A stretch of 64,000 bases of DNA, taken from Lineus longissimus. Lineage: Eukaryota; Nemertea; Pilidiophora; Heteronemertea; Lineidae. Location of the stretch: contig NC_088325.1 in the NCBI RefSeq assembly GCF_910592395.1, positions 5,177,501 through 5,241,500 on the forward strand, given 5' to 3'. Made by a program: the position numbers and the translations under genes. The notes below the pieces were generated by a model that was given only the letters and a program-made list of their open reading frames with translations, ran no database searches and had not been told where the DNA came from. Shown here one piece after another: positions 1 to 12,439 of the stretch. Each line of letters opens with the position of its first letter. The stretch's first letter is position 1.

Positions 1-1359
1 CTTTTAGCAGTTAAATTGTCAATGTTTGACCGCTACGCATCAAAGAATGCGTCAAGTAGTGAAACTGAAATTCGGATATGATATACGGGTTAGTCTTGCG
101 AGTAACTGGTGCGATGGAAATTGGTGATTGACCACGGAAATATTTTTATAATCGACAAATTAGACAGACTTTGATATTTCCACTGTTTTCAGCCAGCTGG
201 CAGAAAAAAACTCAAAACACGCCCCCTATTACCCAATTAGCAAAATTCGAAATTAATTTTTTCATCAAATAATTTCTTTATATCTGTAGACTTGCCACAG
301 CAAATATTTTTTCAATACCTCTTCAAATATGTACTTGAGAGTAAAAAACATGCACTCGTCTAATTGATAGGCCTCGACCCTCCAACCTATGAATATTCAT
401 TAGTGGTCTTGTCTCCTCTAGGCCTGTACATCCCGGGTTTAAGCTGAAGTCCCTTGGAGTATCACACTCATGTCCGAGTTAGTTGTACCGGTATTGGCGG
501 CCAAGAGTTAATTGGAAGCGAATTTTTCTTATGGCTATAACGTATATATATATAGTGGTAATATTCAACAGCGCAACTTAAGGCAAATAGTGAGTGCTCA
601 ACTGTGATTTGATATATATTTAGCCTAGCTGTAGGCCTATATATTCCGGATTTAGGAGCTGAGCTACCTAGGATTATAACAGTCATGTCCAAGCTGAATG
701 TGTTCAGCCACCCTCAATACCAGGGTCAGTTGTATGCACGCTTCTGCCCTCGAGTAAACCGAAGATTATTCGTGGGATGAGGCGAAATATGCCCAATCAT
801 CGACTCGATCACTTTTGATTCAGAAAACCATCATCCAATCTAACGCACACTATCTTATTGGTCAAAATTACTAATACTGAGACGAACACTGCGAAGTTTT
901 TATTACAAGAACTTATATTCTGTCAGAAGTGTTTATCATCCCACTCCGATCAAAACAAAGTGTCGGTAAATAACAAAAAGCCGCAGTTTTAGTGGAATGA
1001 ACAAAACAATTCTTAGTAACTATACATTGGAACGATCTTTGCATCAATTTGAAACGATTTCTGAGACACAAGTTTGTGCATATTTCCCAGGGCAGCAGGG
1101 GATGCTGTGACGTAGGAGAGTAGCCGGCAATTCGGCCGGTAGCTATTATGGCTATACGCAGGGCAGCGGTTCGATATAGGTGTCGAGTAAAAAACCTTGC
1201 AGCTGGGGATGGTATTCAGCTCTCATGTCTCACGTTACCATTTTGGCATATTTGCCGTCACGGTCCCATTGATTTATGGGTGGAGAGAACAAAATAGGGC
1301 TAATTAGCTCTATAAGTGTTCTCCTCAAGAGCGGAAATAAATAACAGCTATAATCTTTC
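1..1359. other. Non-coding stretch, no gene seen
   Basis: AT-rich sequence with no convincing open exon on either strand. The few open frames of 60-80 codons lack splice signals, codon bias or recognisable motifs. Contains a short TATATATA tract near 545-555. Nothing else is supported. Confidence 0.6.
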
Positions 1360-1424
1360 CAAGAGTTGAACCTGTGACCTTCTGAGTACGAGTCCGGTGC
1401 TGTAACCATAATACTGTCTTTGCC
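1360..1424 (-). repeat. tRNA-derived SINE-like segment
   Basis: On the minus strand this stretch reads like the body of a tRNA: an A-box-like TGGTTACAGCACCGG, an anticodon-arm-like region, then a B-box-like GGTTCAACTCTT. The ends cannot fold into a full acceptor stem, so it is more likely the tRNA-related head of a SINE than a functional tRNA gene. Limits are approximate. Confidence 0.4.
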
Positions 1425-2501
1425 ACTACTCTCAACTACATCAGTGGTACAAGTGAAAGAGTATTCAAAACAATATAGCAAAATGGTTTATCTAATCCCA
1501 AAACTGTCATCTGCATGAACACAACTGTGACAGCGAACAGTTAAGCACGCTAGGTTATACCATATATAATGTCATTCTCGGTATAAGATGATTAATTCAT
1601 CTCCCTCTAAAGGCAGAAGTACGTTTCTGAAGACAAATTAAAACAAGCTATCTCACTGTAAAAATTAGCAAATCTTTTTGATTTCTGATTTCCAGGGCAG
1701 AAGAACTTCACATGACAGCTAATCCACATTCAGGTGCCCCACTGTCTCAACGAGACAAAGACGACCGGCTTCTCTTTCTCTTTGTTCGACCCCCTTATTT
1801 TCGAAAGTCTGATGTGTTCGCGATTATTTGACAACTCAAACCAAGTATTGTTTTTAGGGCTGAGAATAGTAAAAATCATTTTTTGAAATGATCAGTTTCA
1901 CTGGTTTAAAGACAAAAGGATAGGCGGCGCTACTGGTCTTTGCAAAATGTATCATAGGTCTCAAATACGTTCTGGCTTCGTAATTCGGTATTGGGCGACC
2001 TCATTTGCATAATTGCCCGAGTTCAACACTTTTAAAAACAACAACAGTGGGCTTAAAAACTCATTATAAAAAGTTTCCAGCACCGTCTTCAATATCGTTT
2101 GTAGGATATACTTACTCTGTAGAAGAGAGCTACTGACTCGCTGCTAATATTGGCAGATGTAAAACACACAATTTACAGGGAAAACGAAACATATTTATTA
2201 TCAGTCTGAAAAATAGTGTGTTTGTCAGAGATTACGTAATCTAGCGTTTATCGTTTATAGTCAGTCTTTCCTTCGACCTTCACCGATTCTCGTTGTCTTA
2301 AACCTGAGGGCAGGCTGCTCGGTAGCTTTGGAGGCCTGCCTTTAGGGCTACCCAAGATCAAGACAATAAGAGTTGACGACGTCACGATCTCATAACATCG
2401 TCGTGACTTCGCGACGTGGCTGAATTCCATCGCAATAATGTAGAAAAAGGACGACAATGTAATGACGTAAAAGTCGACGGTCTTTCAACAGTCAGAGTCG
2501 G
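1425..2501. other. Non-coding stretch, no gene seen
   Basis: No exon with acceptable splice sites and no repeat structure could be recognised here on either strand. Confidence 0.55.
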
Positions 2502-2541
2502 ATTGCACGAGAAATGATCTCGAGCATTGATCTCGTGCAAT
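2502..2541. repeat. Perfect 11-bp inverted repeat (hairpin)
   Basis: ATTGCACGAGA and its exact complement TCTCGTGCAAT are separated by 18 bases. The loop itself contains AATG/CATT, so the stem can continue. An RNA or DNA hairpin is possible; no function is implied. Confidence 0.6.
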
Positions 2542-3162
2542 AAAATATTTTCATTGAACGTTTGTATTGCACGCTCAGGTCATGCGATAAATGTTTCATG
2601 CATCTTTCCCACATTTCTCTCAAAAGAAAGTCTTCAAAGTTATGAAGAGCAGTGGGGTTTGCGTTGTCTTATAAAAGCCGGTCCCTGGAGCACTTTCCTT
2701 AATTTTGGTTGAATTTGAATGGATTCTTGGGGCAGTTTTGGGAGGTTTACATGGTCTTGTCTGCCGGATCACTTCACTTAGGGTATATGATAAAAGATCA
2801 TCCGCTATCTTGAAAACGTATTTTCCAGGGTAATAACAATAGTATTGCATTTTGAGAGAATTTGGGAAAATCCCAGTTGGAAATGAAAAAAAGAGGAAAT
2901 AATTATGTGGAATGTTACTGGCGACCAGTTAACATGGTTGGTTCAAAATAGACATTCAGTAACTCTGTTGTGACCTATGCAATTGGTGGGTACCCCTCAA
3001 GCACAAATTTGGTCACTCAAGTTAACCTTTAAAAGTTGTTTGTAATTTAGGGTTGATCTGTAGATATTCAGTTCCCCACACAGACTAGCAGAGACCATCG
3101 GGGACCACAGTTAGTTAAATCTTCTCATCTCTTTTCTTACTGACCTCTCTTGTCTCTTTCAG

Positions 3163-3237
3163 CGTTTGCTGAGTGCTCCGACGTCACTAGAAAATGGTGA
3201 TGGCTTTGGGAGAACCATCGTGCCCAGATTCTTTTAA
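3163..3237 (+). CDS. Possible short terminal exon (24 aa)
   Basis: A long pyrimidine-rich tract (3122-3160) ends in CAG at 3160-3162, a very good splice acceptor. It is followed by 24 open codons (starting RLLSAP, ending PRFF) and a TAA. No upstream exon was found in the window, so this may be a terminal exon of an unseen gene or chance. Confidence 0.22.
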   Translation, partial: RLLSAPTSLENGDGFGRTIVPRFF

Positions 3238-5292
3238 CCCAACGGACATGAAGGCGACCTGACGTAACCGCGCCTGTACAAAATAACAAGACGCTTAAAA
3301 GTATGTTTCAACCACTCTCAGCACCAATAACTACTCGCTAACCTTGTCTGTCAGTTGCCATCCGTCCATGATCCACCGAATTGGCAGTGTACACATATCA
3401 CCAATCTGGGATCATTGTCAATTACGTATTACTGTCGATATCAAGAGAATTTGTCATCTCCTTCGTTGATACTAATCATAGCGTTTTTTTCTGCACTTAG
3501 TTCGATCACTGTGATTTGGGATGTTAGCAACTTGTCTCACAGAGCTTTGTTTAGGAACTAAAAGGCGAGAGTCTCGCCTGAAGATTTTTGTGAATCCATA
3601 CACTATCAATAATATCATTGGCACAATATTTGCCATGTTTTGCCTTTTGTATGAGTTGCACGCTCAAACTCGACTTTTCTCTGATGTATCAATCATGGTC
3701 AAAATCGATCAACGTCTATCTTTTTTTCATCTGAAAATTAGAGCTTGCTTGACATGTTTGATCAATGCAGTGTGGGGTATTTATTTTACCAAGTTGAAGT
3801 AAATGGTGATTTGTATTTATCCATTGTATCACATAAACCTATAATGTATTCATACTTTTATAGAGGCACTGAATTGTGCTGCTTTCAATGTTCATTTTAT
3901 TTCATTATGTGGACCGGCTGGGAGTTATGTAACAACTAAAGGCCCACAGCGCGGTAAGGTCCAGGCAAGTGGGCGTGAACCTATATGTGTATGTTCATTT
4001 GTATTTATCTGTGTTTTGTAGTTTCATATTCATGCCTGATAAACCATAGATTGTACGATCAGCAATTGTCATACTGTAATAACGATAATGTACATTTTGC
4101 ATAGGCATGTAGGTATCCCAGTGCGCTAAAGATTGATGGGGGTCAGATGGGATGACATATTCCTTGGAGATAAAGGGTGTGTCGCTCAGTAGCTGAATTT
4201 TAGAAAGATGGTAGGCCTTGTTTGACCCTACATGTATATACATATGCGAAGGTAGTTGGGTAGGAGTTTGTGTTTTTCATTAGCCGCCTGCCTCCCCATA
4301 GTTTGGTGAGTTTTGGAATATATTAGTACCATATGTCAATGTGTCTCGCTTTTCGGGGATATAAGTCTACTTTTGACCACTCTGTAGTAATGTGGCAATT
4401 GCATCGTCACATGATATCCAAGTTTCATTTAATTTTAGAAGGTTATTGGTTAACTGTGACATACAGTATGGGAATTTAAAGGCAATGACGGCTTCAGATC
4501 ATGATTTCTGTGATATTGGTAAACTTGATAAGTATTTGGACATTCAATTATTCAAGAGTCGACCCATGGACCGATCTAACTCTGGCAAATGTAAGGTTGA
4601 TCATGGTCACCACCTTTAATAGAGCCGAAATAAATATACAATACACCGATAATAAAACAGGACACAATGCTATTTTAGCCTGAAAAGAAAGAGCACTTTG
4701 ATTCGCTCAGGTCCACTTAATTAGGCTCATTTAAGTTTTAAAGAGACCAAAATGAACAAATAAAGGAAACGTTCCATGCTGCACCATGCAAAACTTAAAT
4801 GAACCAAACCGAATGGGACTATGTGAATAATATTATATTTTATTCCATAAACATACTTGACCGAATTCTGCAATGAGTATTATATATTGTACATTTGATC
4901 TATCAGTTCAGGTTTAAAACGTTTATTTGGCTCGTTTAGTTTGGCTTGTTTCATTCGGCTCGTTTCAACATTTACATACTACCAACATTAGCCTAACACT
5001 GACTGTTCATATACACAGTATGTTTAGGGTTAAGAAGTTGGGTCATTGTTTTATGCAAACTCGCCTTAGGTGCACGGTTATCAGATTGTAAGACAACGAA
5101 GTTATTAAAGCGAGCTAAAGGTAGATGGGAGTCATGGATTGGGTGGATCTATGTTGGAGATTAGGTGGTATAGTCCGGGGTATAGTTGAATTTTAGGGAT
5201 ATTATTTTGGTCCTTTTCGGCCTTATGCTTAGATATTTGAGCATGACTTGGTTTTAGTACCTAGTTGAATGACATTTGGAACGTCAGTATCA
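3238..5292. other. Non-coding stretch, no gene seen
   Basis: AT-rich sequence without splice-bounded open frames. GGCTCGTTT/GGCTTGTTT words near 4927-4970 form a weak local repetition. No further structure was found. Confidence 0.5.
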
Positions 5293-6152
5293 TTTTTAGC
5301 TCAGCTGACAAAGTCAGCGGAGCTGGTCAAATAGCTATTCGTGTGGTGTCCGTTCTTCCATATATCCATCCATCTGTAGACAAATTGGGCATTTTGTAAC
5401 CGTAAGACCTAGGCATTTCAAGTCTGGCTTACACAATAAACATCGTATGCTGCAGACAACTAACTTCAGAAACTTTTTCGCGTTTTCGACTTAAATTCTC
5501 CTCACCAGAGGGCCATAGGCGTAAATTATAAAGACATTTTTTGTCACTTTACTCTAATAGATAGAGGCTTGAAATAAAGTTTAGGAATTATGTATACATG
5601 TAGGTTTTAATATGAAATTGGATTAGTTTTGATTGATTCTACCAGTTGACGTTACTGAGCAAAATCTCTGTGGACCTAGTTAACTTGATTTGAATTTCCC
5701 GCTCTGTTTTAACTCCGAAGGTTGTGGGTTTGATCCCACCTCAGGGTAACCTTTTTTCCATTTTTCCTTTTTTCCTTTTTCATATTTTTTTCTACTTTTT
5801 TTTAATTTGGCAGACGGCCATCTTGGAAATCATATTTTGCCAGTTTAAAGCCTTTTGATGTAGCTAGAGTGACTAAATGGTGGGCGTATCTGAAAGTCTC
5901 CATTATACCTATCATTTTCGATTTGACCGACTCTTCATGGTTATAGGGCTCAAGCTCTTAAATTTCACTAATAAGTAGTGCGTTTTGGCATTATTTGTCA
6001 AAGAGTCTGTTTACTTTGGTATATATGCGTGATATAGGCAATCAATATTTTAGCAAAATTGAGGCTGAAAAAGACCTACCAGGTGCTTTCCATGTTTTGT
6101 ACATTGTACCCATGTATTTCAGCTGAGCACCAGTGCCTTGGGCCTCTTGTTG
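5293..6152. mobile_element. Dispersed repeat with AGCTCAGCTGA-type ends
   Basis: The segment begins with TTAGCTCAGCTGACAAAGTC and ends around TTTCAGCTGAGC followed by GGGCCTCTTGTT, so its ends carry a short inverted AGCTCAGCTGA/TCAGCTGAGC pair. From memory, sequences opening this way are dispersed in several marine invertebrate genomes; I cannot assign a superfamily. Near 5717-5745 there is a T-arm-like GTGGGTTTGATCCCAC hairpin resembling a tRNA T-loop. No open frame is present, so the copy is non-autonomous. Confidence 0.4.
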
Positions 6153-6626
6153 GTCAGATATGAAGACTTTGATTTAGATTTACATAAACTCTATCTCTAG
6201 CCCCTTTGTTGTAAGGCGGCAATTGCATCGTCTCATACTTGACCAACCTTATTGCCAGGATATTCCTATTGGAATATTTGCAGAATTGGCTGGAGCAATG
6301 AGGTTTGCCAAGTCTCTCATGGGAGGTAGCCAAATCCTAAAATTGAAGGCTCCTAGAGACAATGCTTGGGCGACTAAGCATGAGATGACTATTGTAGCAT
6401 AATCCTCCCCTTGACAGAATGTAAGCACAGCTCAGCATGAGAGGTAGTCCAATCCTGTTAGAAATAAGTCTTGGTTCCACTACAGGGTTTAGATCCGTTT
6501 CTATCGCATCCGCATCAGGTCCGAACTTAGCTTAGTCCGGACTAACGAATGTTACGTTATGGGGAGGCTATCTAATGAGGCGCTTGTGATTGCAGGCCTC
6601 GGGTGTGAGCCTGTTGAAGCCGAGTC
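6153..6626. other. Non-coding stretch
   Basis: No exon or clear repeat. A TGTTACGTTATGGGGAGGC stretch precedes the hairpin repeat that follows. Confidence 0.5.
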
Positions 6627-6812
6627 TAGGTAAAAAGGCTACAGGTAAAAAAAAAGGTTACCTGTCTTATTAGTTGACCGTCTCTTAAGTTGTGTGTTTG
6701 GTTGTGACTCTGTATGATCAGTTGACCGGCTGTAAGGCCGTCGCTTGAGTTGACTGGTTGGTTTGGACTCGGCAGGTAAAAAAACCCTTTTTACCTGTAG
6801 CCTTTTTTTCTT
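6627..6812. repeat. Inverted repeat enclosing satellite-like monomers
   Basis: A 5' arm containing AAAAAGGCTACAGGTAAAA (about 6633-6652) is matched in inverse orientation by TTTTTACCTGTAGCCTTTTT (about 6787-6806). Between the arms lie about two units of the GAGTTGACTGGCTG-type sequence that makes up the large satellite at 8.1-9.2 kb. The open frame on the minus strand here (Lys/Arg/Ser-rich) is just a translation of the repeat and is not called as a gene. Confidence 0.55.
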
Positions 6813-7155
6813 GGGCTTCTTTACCATATAATAGTCATTTTTACTGGCCCATCCAATGGTTTGGGCTTTGTTCACGAGTGCGCTTTGCGAAGGGTTGATA
6901 ATGCAGCAATTATGATTGGGTCATCTTAAGAAAGGTATTAAAATTGTGTGGTGTTTTGGTCGGAGTTATGATGCTGTAGTTATGCGGGGTGTAAATAATT
7001 ATTGTAAACAGCTTTCTTGTACATCATTGTTTTTGCTCAGTTTATAATAATAAAACTTACAAATATATGAAATTTTATTTGTCTGTTTCTGAGACTATTA
7101 GTTGGACAGGATTGGTTTCAAATCAGCGATGATTTGGGTGGTGACATTATTGCCT
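6813..7155. other. Non-coding stretch
   Basis: No open exon or repeat seen. Confidence 0.5.
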
Positions 7156-7670
7156 TTTTTTATATATATATATCTTTATTCAGACAAATAGAAAAATATA
7201 AATACATTTTTGGAAAAGGGGACATAAAAAAGCAAAACAATGCTTAAATCCTATGCCCCCTACAACTACAATTTTACAGTTTTGAATGTCGGCACAAAGA
7301 ACATAGCGTAAAGAGGAAACATTTCTGTGGAACCTTAAGAACACCTTAAGAAAAATCAAATTCGTGAAAAGCGTTTAGTTTTTACAATAAACTTCTGTAC
7401 TTTTTTGAATATAAAATTATTGTCAGACAGAGACAGTGTCTCTCTACCAAAGAGGAAATATTGAAGTGTAAATAAGAAGGGGGTTGGAATCGAAGATGGA
7501 GTTTATGAAACAATTCATATCGCTGTTGAATAAAGCGAGTACAGTCGAAGAAATAATGTAAAGAATCTTCAATCCCATTTAGCAGACAAAATTGACAACT
7601 TTGATTTTCAATCACATGATTAACATATAAATGATGGTTTAAACCACTGCTCAGCAGCCGTTCCGTAAAC
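7156..7670 (-). mobile_element. 3' end of a truncated LINE (non-LTR retrotransposon)
   Basis: On the minus strand, an open frame running from about 7669 to a stop at 7382 ends in the zinc-knuckle-like tail typical of many LINE reverse-transcriptase ORFs. The visible pattern is C-x2-C, then E-D-x2-H-x3-D-C-x7-R (SCQFC, then EDSLHYFFDC and an R-rich helix), preceded by RLLSSGLNHHLYVNH. Downstream on the same strand come AATAAA (near 7171-7176), a (TA)n run and a short A-tract, as at a LINE 3' end. A TAG lies immediately upstream of the open frame, and no reverse-transcriptase core is present, so this is a 5'-truncated dead copy. Clade (CR1/Jockey-like or other) was not determined. Confidence 0.72.
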
Positions 7671-8104
7671 GACTATGGAAAATACTACCCTCTCTCGTAC
7701 TGCTACAATAAAACCATAAGGGTGGCTTAGTGGTAAACAAAATGTCTTTAAGTAATTTCTTAAAAACACCTACAGATTGAGCATTTCTTACATACAAAGG
7801 TAGTTAATTCCATTCTCTTGTAGTTGCAGGGAAAAATGAGTGATAATATGATTCAGTGTGACACAAGTAGGGTACAAAATCATTATTGCCTTTGATGAAC
7901 TAGCTGGTGTTGTTGATATTTGGAGCCGCGCCCCATTTATGGTTGTGACATTGTCTTTGTCTGTTTTATTGGTAACGCCTTACCGCTCAAACTTACTAGC
8001 TCTCCGTTACACACGTTTTAGGTTAGAAATTACTTGAGTTCAAAATTTGTAAGGAATTGAAGGATACATGGAGATTGCATATTATGCACAGTCTCTTGTT
8101 TGCA
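7671..8104. other. Non-coding stretch
   Basis: No gene seen. Part of it may be older LINE-derived sequence. Confidence 0.45.
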
Positions 8105-9192
8105 CAGTTGACTTGCTGGTTATCAATTGGAATTGACCGGCTCCAAGGCGGTCTCTTGAGTTGACTAGATGGTTGCGAATCTCTCTGATGGGGTGGCCGA
8201 CTAAAATGTTGTCTCTTGATTTGACTGGCTGGGTGTGAATCTTACTGATGAGTTGACTGGCTGTAACGCTGTGTCTTGAGTTGACTGGATGGTTGTGAAA
8301 CTGTTAGATGAGTTGACTGGCTGGAAAGTTGTCTCTTGAGTTGACTAGATGGTTGTGACTCTAACTGATGAGTTGACTGGCTGTAAGGCTGTCTCTGAGT
8401 TGGCTGGATGGTTGTGAAACTGTTAGATGAGTTGACTGGCTGGAAATTTGTCTCTTGAGTTGGCTTGATGGTTGTGACTCTAACTGATGAGTTGACTGAC
8501 TGTAAGGCTGTCTCTGAGTTGACTGGATGGTTGTGAAACTGTTAGATGAGTTGACTGGCTGGAAAGTTGTCTCTTGAGTTGACTAGATGGTTGTGACTCT
8601 AACTGATGAGTTGACTGACTGTAAGGCTGTCTCTGAGTTGGCTGGATGGTTGTGAAACTGTTCGATGAGTTGACTGGCTTGAAAGTTGTCTCTTGAGTTG
8701 ACTAGATGGTTGTGACTCTAACTGATGAGTTGACTGGCTGAAAAGCGGTCTCTTGAGTTGGCTGGGTGGTTGTGAAACTGTTGGATGAGTTGACTGGCTG
8801 AAAAGCGGTCTCTTGAGTTGACTAGATGGTTGTGACTCTAACTGATGAGTTGACTGGCTGAAAAGCGGTCTCTTGAGTTGGCTGGGTGGTTGTGAAACTG
8901 TTGGATGAGTTGACTGGCTGAAAAGCGGTCTCTTGAGTTGACTAGATGGTTGTGACTCTATCTGGTGGGTTGGCCGGCTAAAATATTGTCTCTTGAGTTG
9001 ACAGGCTCGGTGTGAATCTAACTGATGAGTTGACTGGCTGTAAGGCGGTCTCTTGAGTTGGTTGGATGGTTGTGAAACTGCTAGATGAGTTGACTGGCTG
9101 AAAGGCTGTCTCTTAAGCTGACTGGATGCTAGTGACTATCTCTGATGAGTTGGCTGGTAAGGCTAATCTCTTAAGTCAACTGGCTGGTTGTA
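8105..9192. repeat. 60-bp satellite with 120-bp higher-order period
   Basis: About 18 head-to-tail units of roughly 60 bp, each containing GAGTTGACTGGCTG and GTCTCTTGAGTTG. Units alternate between an ACTAGATGGTTGTGACTC type and a GCTGGGTGGTTGTGAAAC type, giving a 120-bp dimeric period. The central copies (about 8700-8950) are nearly identical, while both edges are degenerate, as expected for an array kept uniform by unequal exchange. A few units lack one base. No coding potential. Confidence 0.9.
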
Positions 9193-10008
9193 GCGGGTTG
9201 CTTAGCGATATTCAATTGTTAGGACTGTTTTATTAAGGCACGAAGCTTGGCCGTACTAACCATCTAATTCAAAATCATTAATCTTCGTTGTTCGAATCTG
9301 TAACCTACAGCTGGGCCGATCACTCTTCGTTCTCGTCGTCGGACGCCCTTCTTCTTCTCCTCTCTCCTTTTGGCCCGGAGCTGTATCAGATCTCCTCAAC
9401 AGATCTAATCCATTAAGGGGCAGTTTAAGTTTTTAGTACATCTATCCACGAAAACATAAAGTGCCCGACAAACGGTAATACAACAGGTGCTTCACACACA
9501 AATTAACTCCACGACCGAGCGTGAAGTAAAAACAAAATGTTGAGGAATGTTCTGCTTGATAGGTGTATGAATATACCAAAGTCCAGACCAATAGTGGCAT
9601 TCCAATTACTCCGATTTACGACAGTGGTGTGTGAAATTTAGACTGGACTGATGTACTATCTACAAATAAGCAACTGTAGTGTGGGTGGAAAAAATCTGGG
9701 CGTCGCTGTCCCACTCTCCGGAACCGTCACAACATCAACGACATCTCCATAACGACATCTCAAGGGGCTGGAAGAATTTCGCTTTCGGACTTCTTGAACA
9801 TCGGAACCATAAACCATCATCACTGACTGATGCCTACAATCTATAGGTTGACTGGTCTTCAAGGCATCAAAAGTTCCACTCCCAACACAAACAGTAACCT
9901 GACAGTCGTCAGAGAAAGTCAGTGGTAGCTAATGCATATCAAAGCAGTGCATCAACAATAAAAAAAGAACAGGTGTTTTTGTTTTTTTTGTTTCAGATAA
10001 TATATATG
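9193..10008. other. Non-coding stretch before the assembly gap
   Basis: No exon supported. A pyrimidine-rich tract (TTGTTTTTTTTGTTTCAG, 9979-9996) precedes the gap. It could be a splice acceptor or part of the retroelement that resumes after the gap. Confidence 0.45.
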
Positions 10009-10108
10009 NNNNNNNNNNNNNNNNNNNNNNNNNNNNNNNNNNNNNNNNNNNNNNNNNNNNNNNNNNNNNNNNNNNNNNNNNNNNNNNNNNNNNNNNNNNN
10101 NNNNNNNN
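10009..10108. other. Assembly gap (100 N)
   Basis: Exactly 100 undetermined bases, a conventional placeholder length, so the true distance is unknown. Continuity between the two sides should not be assumed. Confidence 0.98.
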
Positions 10109-10476
10109 TATATTCTGCTCCGTCCGAGAAGTCAGCTGATGTTCCATCCTATGTAGCTGACCTTGAGGCTAAGTTTACCAAAGCTTACGCCATTGTCAGG
10201 AACAAGCTTAAGACTGTACAACGAGTACAGAAGCGACAGTACGAAACGTCATCTCCGAAATATCAAGCTCTGCAGCCAGGAAGTGCTGTGTGGTATTTTA
10301 ACCCAAGGAGATGTTTCAAGGGGGATAGGCATCAGCCCTGGTTGGGTCCGTATAAGGTCAAGGAACTGCATGAAGACTTCACAGTGCTCCTACAGATCGA
10401 TAAGGAAGGGACCACCATGCGGACACACGCGGATAAGTTACGTATTGCTCAGGATTCGGTAGTTGAGGGTTGGTAG
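10109..10476 (+). CDS. Ty3/Gypsy-type integrase, C-terminal part (partial)
   Basis: The open frame resumes directly after the gap and runs about 122 codons to a TAG. It shows the C-terminal pattern of Gypsy-class retroelement integrases: a helical stretch with AYAIVRNKLKTVQRVQKRQY, then Y-x3-QPGSAVWYFNPRR, then W-L-G-P-Y-K-V-K-E-L and a final H-A-D-K-L-R-I. This is the GPY/F module that follows the catalytic core; the core and its D,D-35-E residues would lie in or before the gap. The continuous frame suggests a fairly young copy. A likely 3' LTR of the same orientation is at 21798-21979, with later insertions between. It could belong to a different Gypsy copy than that LTR. Confidence 0.78.
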
Positions 10477-11638
10477 TCTGCTTGCTGCAAGGGTTCACTC
10501 TGCTACTTTTCCTGGGGGTGATGCACGTTGGTGTGTGGTCAGTGTTCGATAACTGTGACCCTTGTAACACTGGTGTGTGAGTGATGGAGGTGATAAGGCT
10601 GTTTGTTTTATGAATGCGAGTGTGAATGTTTCTGTGTTTTTGTATCTTCCTGCTTGTACAGTATGGGTATGGATGTTACATTGACACGTTGTGTGTTCGT
10701 GTGCGTTGTGTGATTATCATAACTGAACAGTCCTGAACGCCTTGTGTCCTCTAACTATTTTTTCCAAGCGAAGTTGCTTGAAGGTCTTTGAGCATGTTGC
10801 TCCTATACTGTTCGTTGTAAATCTAGGACCTACTGCTTCGTTATGTTATTTGGTCAAACTATATTTCTTAGGCCTACCCACGTTATACCACCACCTGGAT
10901 TTGTGTACTAGTAAGTGCCTAGTGTGTTCCTGGATAGCAGGTTGTGCTGATTACTTCAATAAGTTGCATTGGGACTAGTAGCTTTTTCTGAGTAGCCTGA
11001 CTGGATCGTTACTGGCCAGCTCGCAGGGAAGGTTATTTGCAACTTGTGGACATTAGAGACAATGTTTAGAGGATTATATACTGGGGAGACTGACCGTTAC
11101 TGGCCAGCTCTCAGTGAGGATTTCGTTTTGCTGTGCTAAGAGACACTTGCGGAGGATTCCATATATTCCCTATATGATGTCACGTGAATCGGACACTTTT
11201 GTTTTGTTTTCGACTTACTAAAAGTAAATATTGGGACTGTTTAGAATACCATGATATATTTGATGATACATTTGGACTGAATGAAGTTGTGGAGTGCCTT
11301 GTTACATTTTACTACCTCTGGACTTGAGGGTACTAGAAGTTACATTGCTATTTGGTACTTGGTCATGTTTCCAGTTTGTATCCTATGATACTACCACAGT
11401 GTGTAGGAAGTAGGCCTATGGGTCCTTTTTATGGCCAAGGTGTTGAGACGCTTTACTGTATTGGCAGGCGTGCTCTTCTTTTTGTAGCCTACGCGTATGT
11501 AATCTGCTCTTAGTCTATCCCTTTTGAGGATGAGTAACTATAGGGCTCCATTTTGCACTTCAGTTCTTGTGCTTTTAGTCTGGTGGGCTAAGTAATTTTC
11601 GCATTATGCACCAAGTGCACGTTTTTTTGTGTTTTATG
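10477..11638 (+). other. 3' internal region of the Gypsy-type element (non-coding)
   Basis: No open frame of note follows the integrase stop. A short direct repeat, CGTTACTGGCCAGCTC, occurs near 11008 and 11096. The stretch ends exactly at a TTAA that borders the 9-kb inserted unit, so I read it as retroelement 3' internal sequence interrupted by that insertion. Confidence 0.45.
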
Positions 11639-11642
11639 TTAA

Positions 11643-11705
11643 GTGTCAGTCCATGATACCACCATGCAGAATCATGCAAATGGTGGCAAGGTGGGGGGTC
11701 AACAG
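11643..11705 (+). repeat. Left terminal inverted repeat of the TTAA element
   Basis: Starts GTGTCAGTCC right after TTAA. It matches the complement of 20661-20710 apart from an 11-base insertion after CCATGCAGA and one extra G in the G-run. Confidence 0.7.
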
Positions 11706-12439
11706 ATCTAGTTGTAATTTCTTGTACTATGAAGGCTGGTGGATTGGTTTCGAAAATAACCCCACAGTTTTGGGGTACGGCTGTTAACCATTTCCTACTC
11801 ATTTTCCTTTTAAAAAAACATGCATTATCCCTCAAAATAGGCTAAGTCTTTTGTCAATTTTCGTGCATCAAACAGAATTATCACTAAACACCGCTTATTG
11901 AAATTGAAAGTACATGATCTGAACTACCTTTTCATGCCTTTTGTTTTGCCCCAGGTACATTTAATGACAGGTACAGTACGTCCCAAAAACAATGCAATCT
12001 CAAATTTCAGTAAAAAGGCAATTTTAACTCTCCTTTAGCTCCAACACTGCAGTTTTTTAGGTGATGCCACTTCCAGGTAAGGAAGTCAGAATGCTGTTTT
12101 TTAATTTGCAAAAGAAAAAAATCCGGCCGCCCTTACGGTTTTCCGGTGAGGGGGTCGAGTCGCGCCCTTCTCACTGGTGCCCATTTTTTGCCCATTCCCT
12201 CAGATAACTGACGAAATACACATGCTTTCCAAATAAAATTACATTTTTAGATGTTAGTGAACCCCCCTCTCCCTTGCCCCACCCACACACTCCCTCAAAC
12301 AACCTAGAGGCCTTTATTACCTCTGTGGAGGCTTAGCGGTCTAGGCGGAAACGAACACCAGCAACGACAACAACAACAACAGTTACAGTTACAATGCATT
12401 GTGTACATGCACGTGTACATTGTGTGATAGTCTATTGAA

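Noticed and set aside
6639-6875. 78-codon Lys/Arg/Ser-rich minus-strand frame
   Set aside because: Translation of satellite-like monomers and of the inverted repeat arms.
9922-10476. 184-codon frame running through the N gap
   Set aside because: Continuity across 100 placeholder N is artificial; only the part after the gap is supported.
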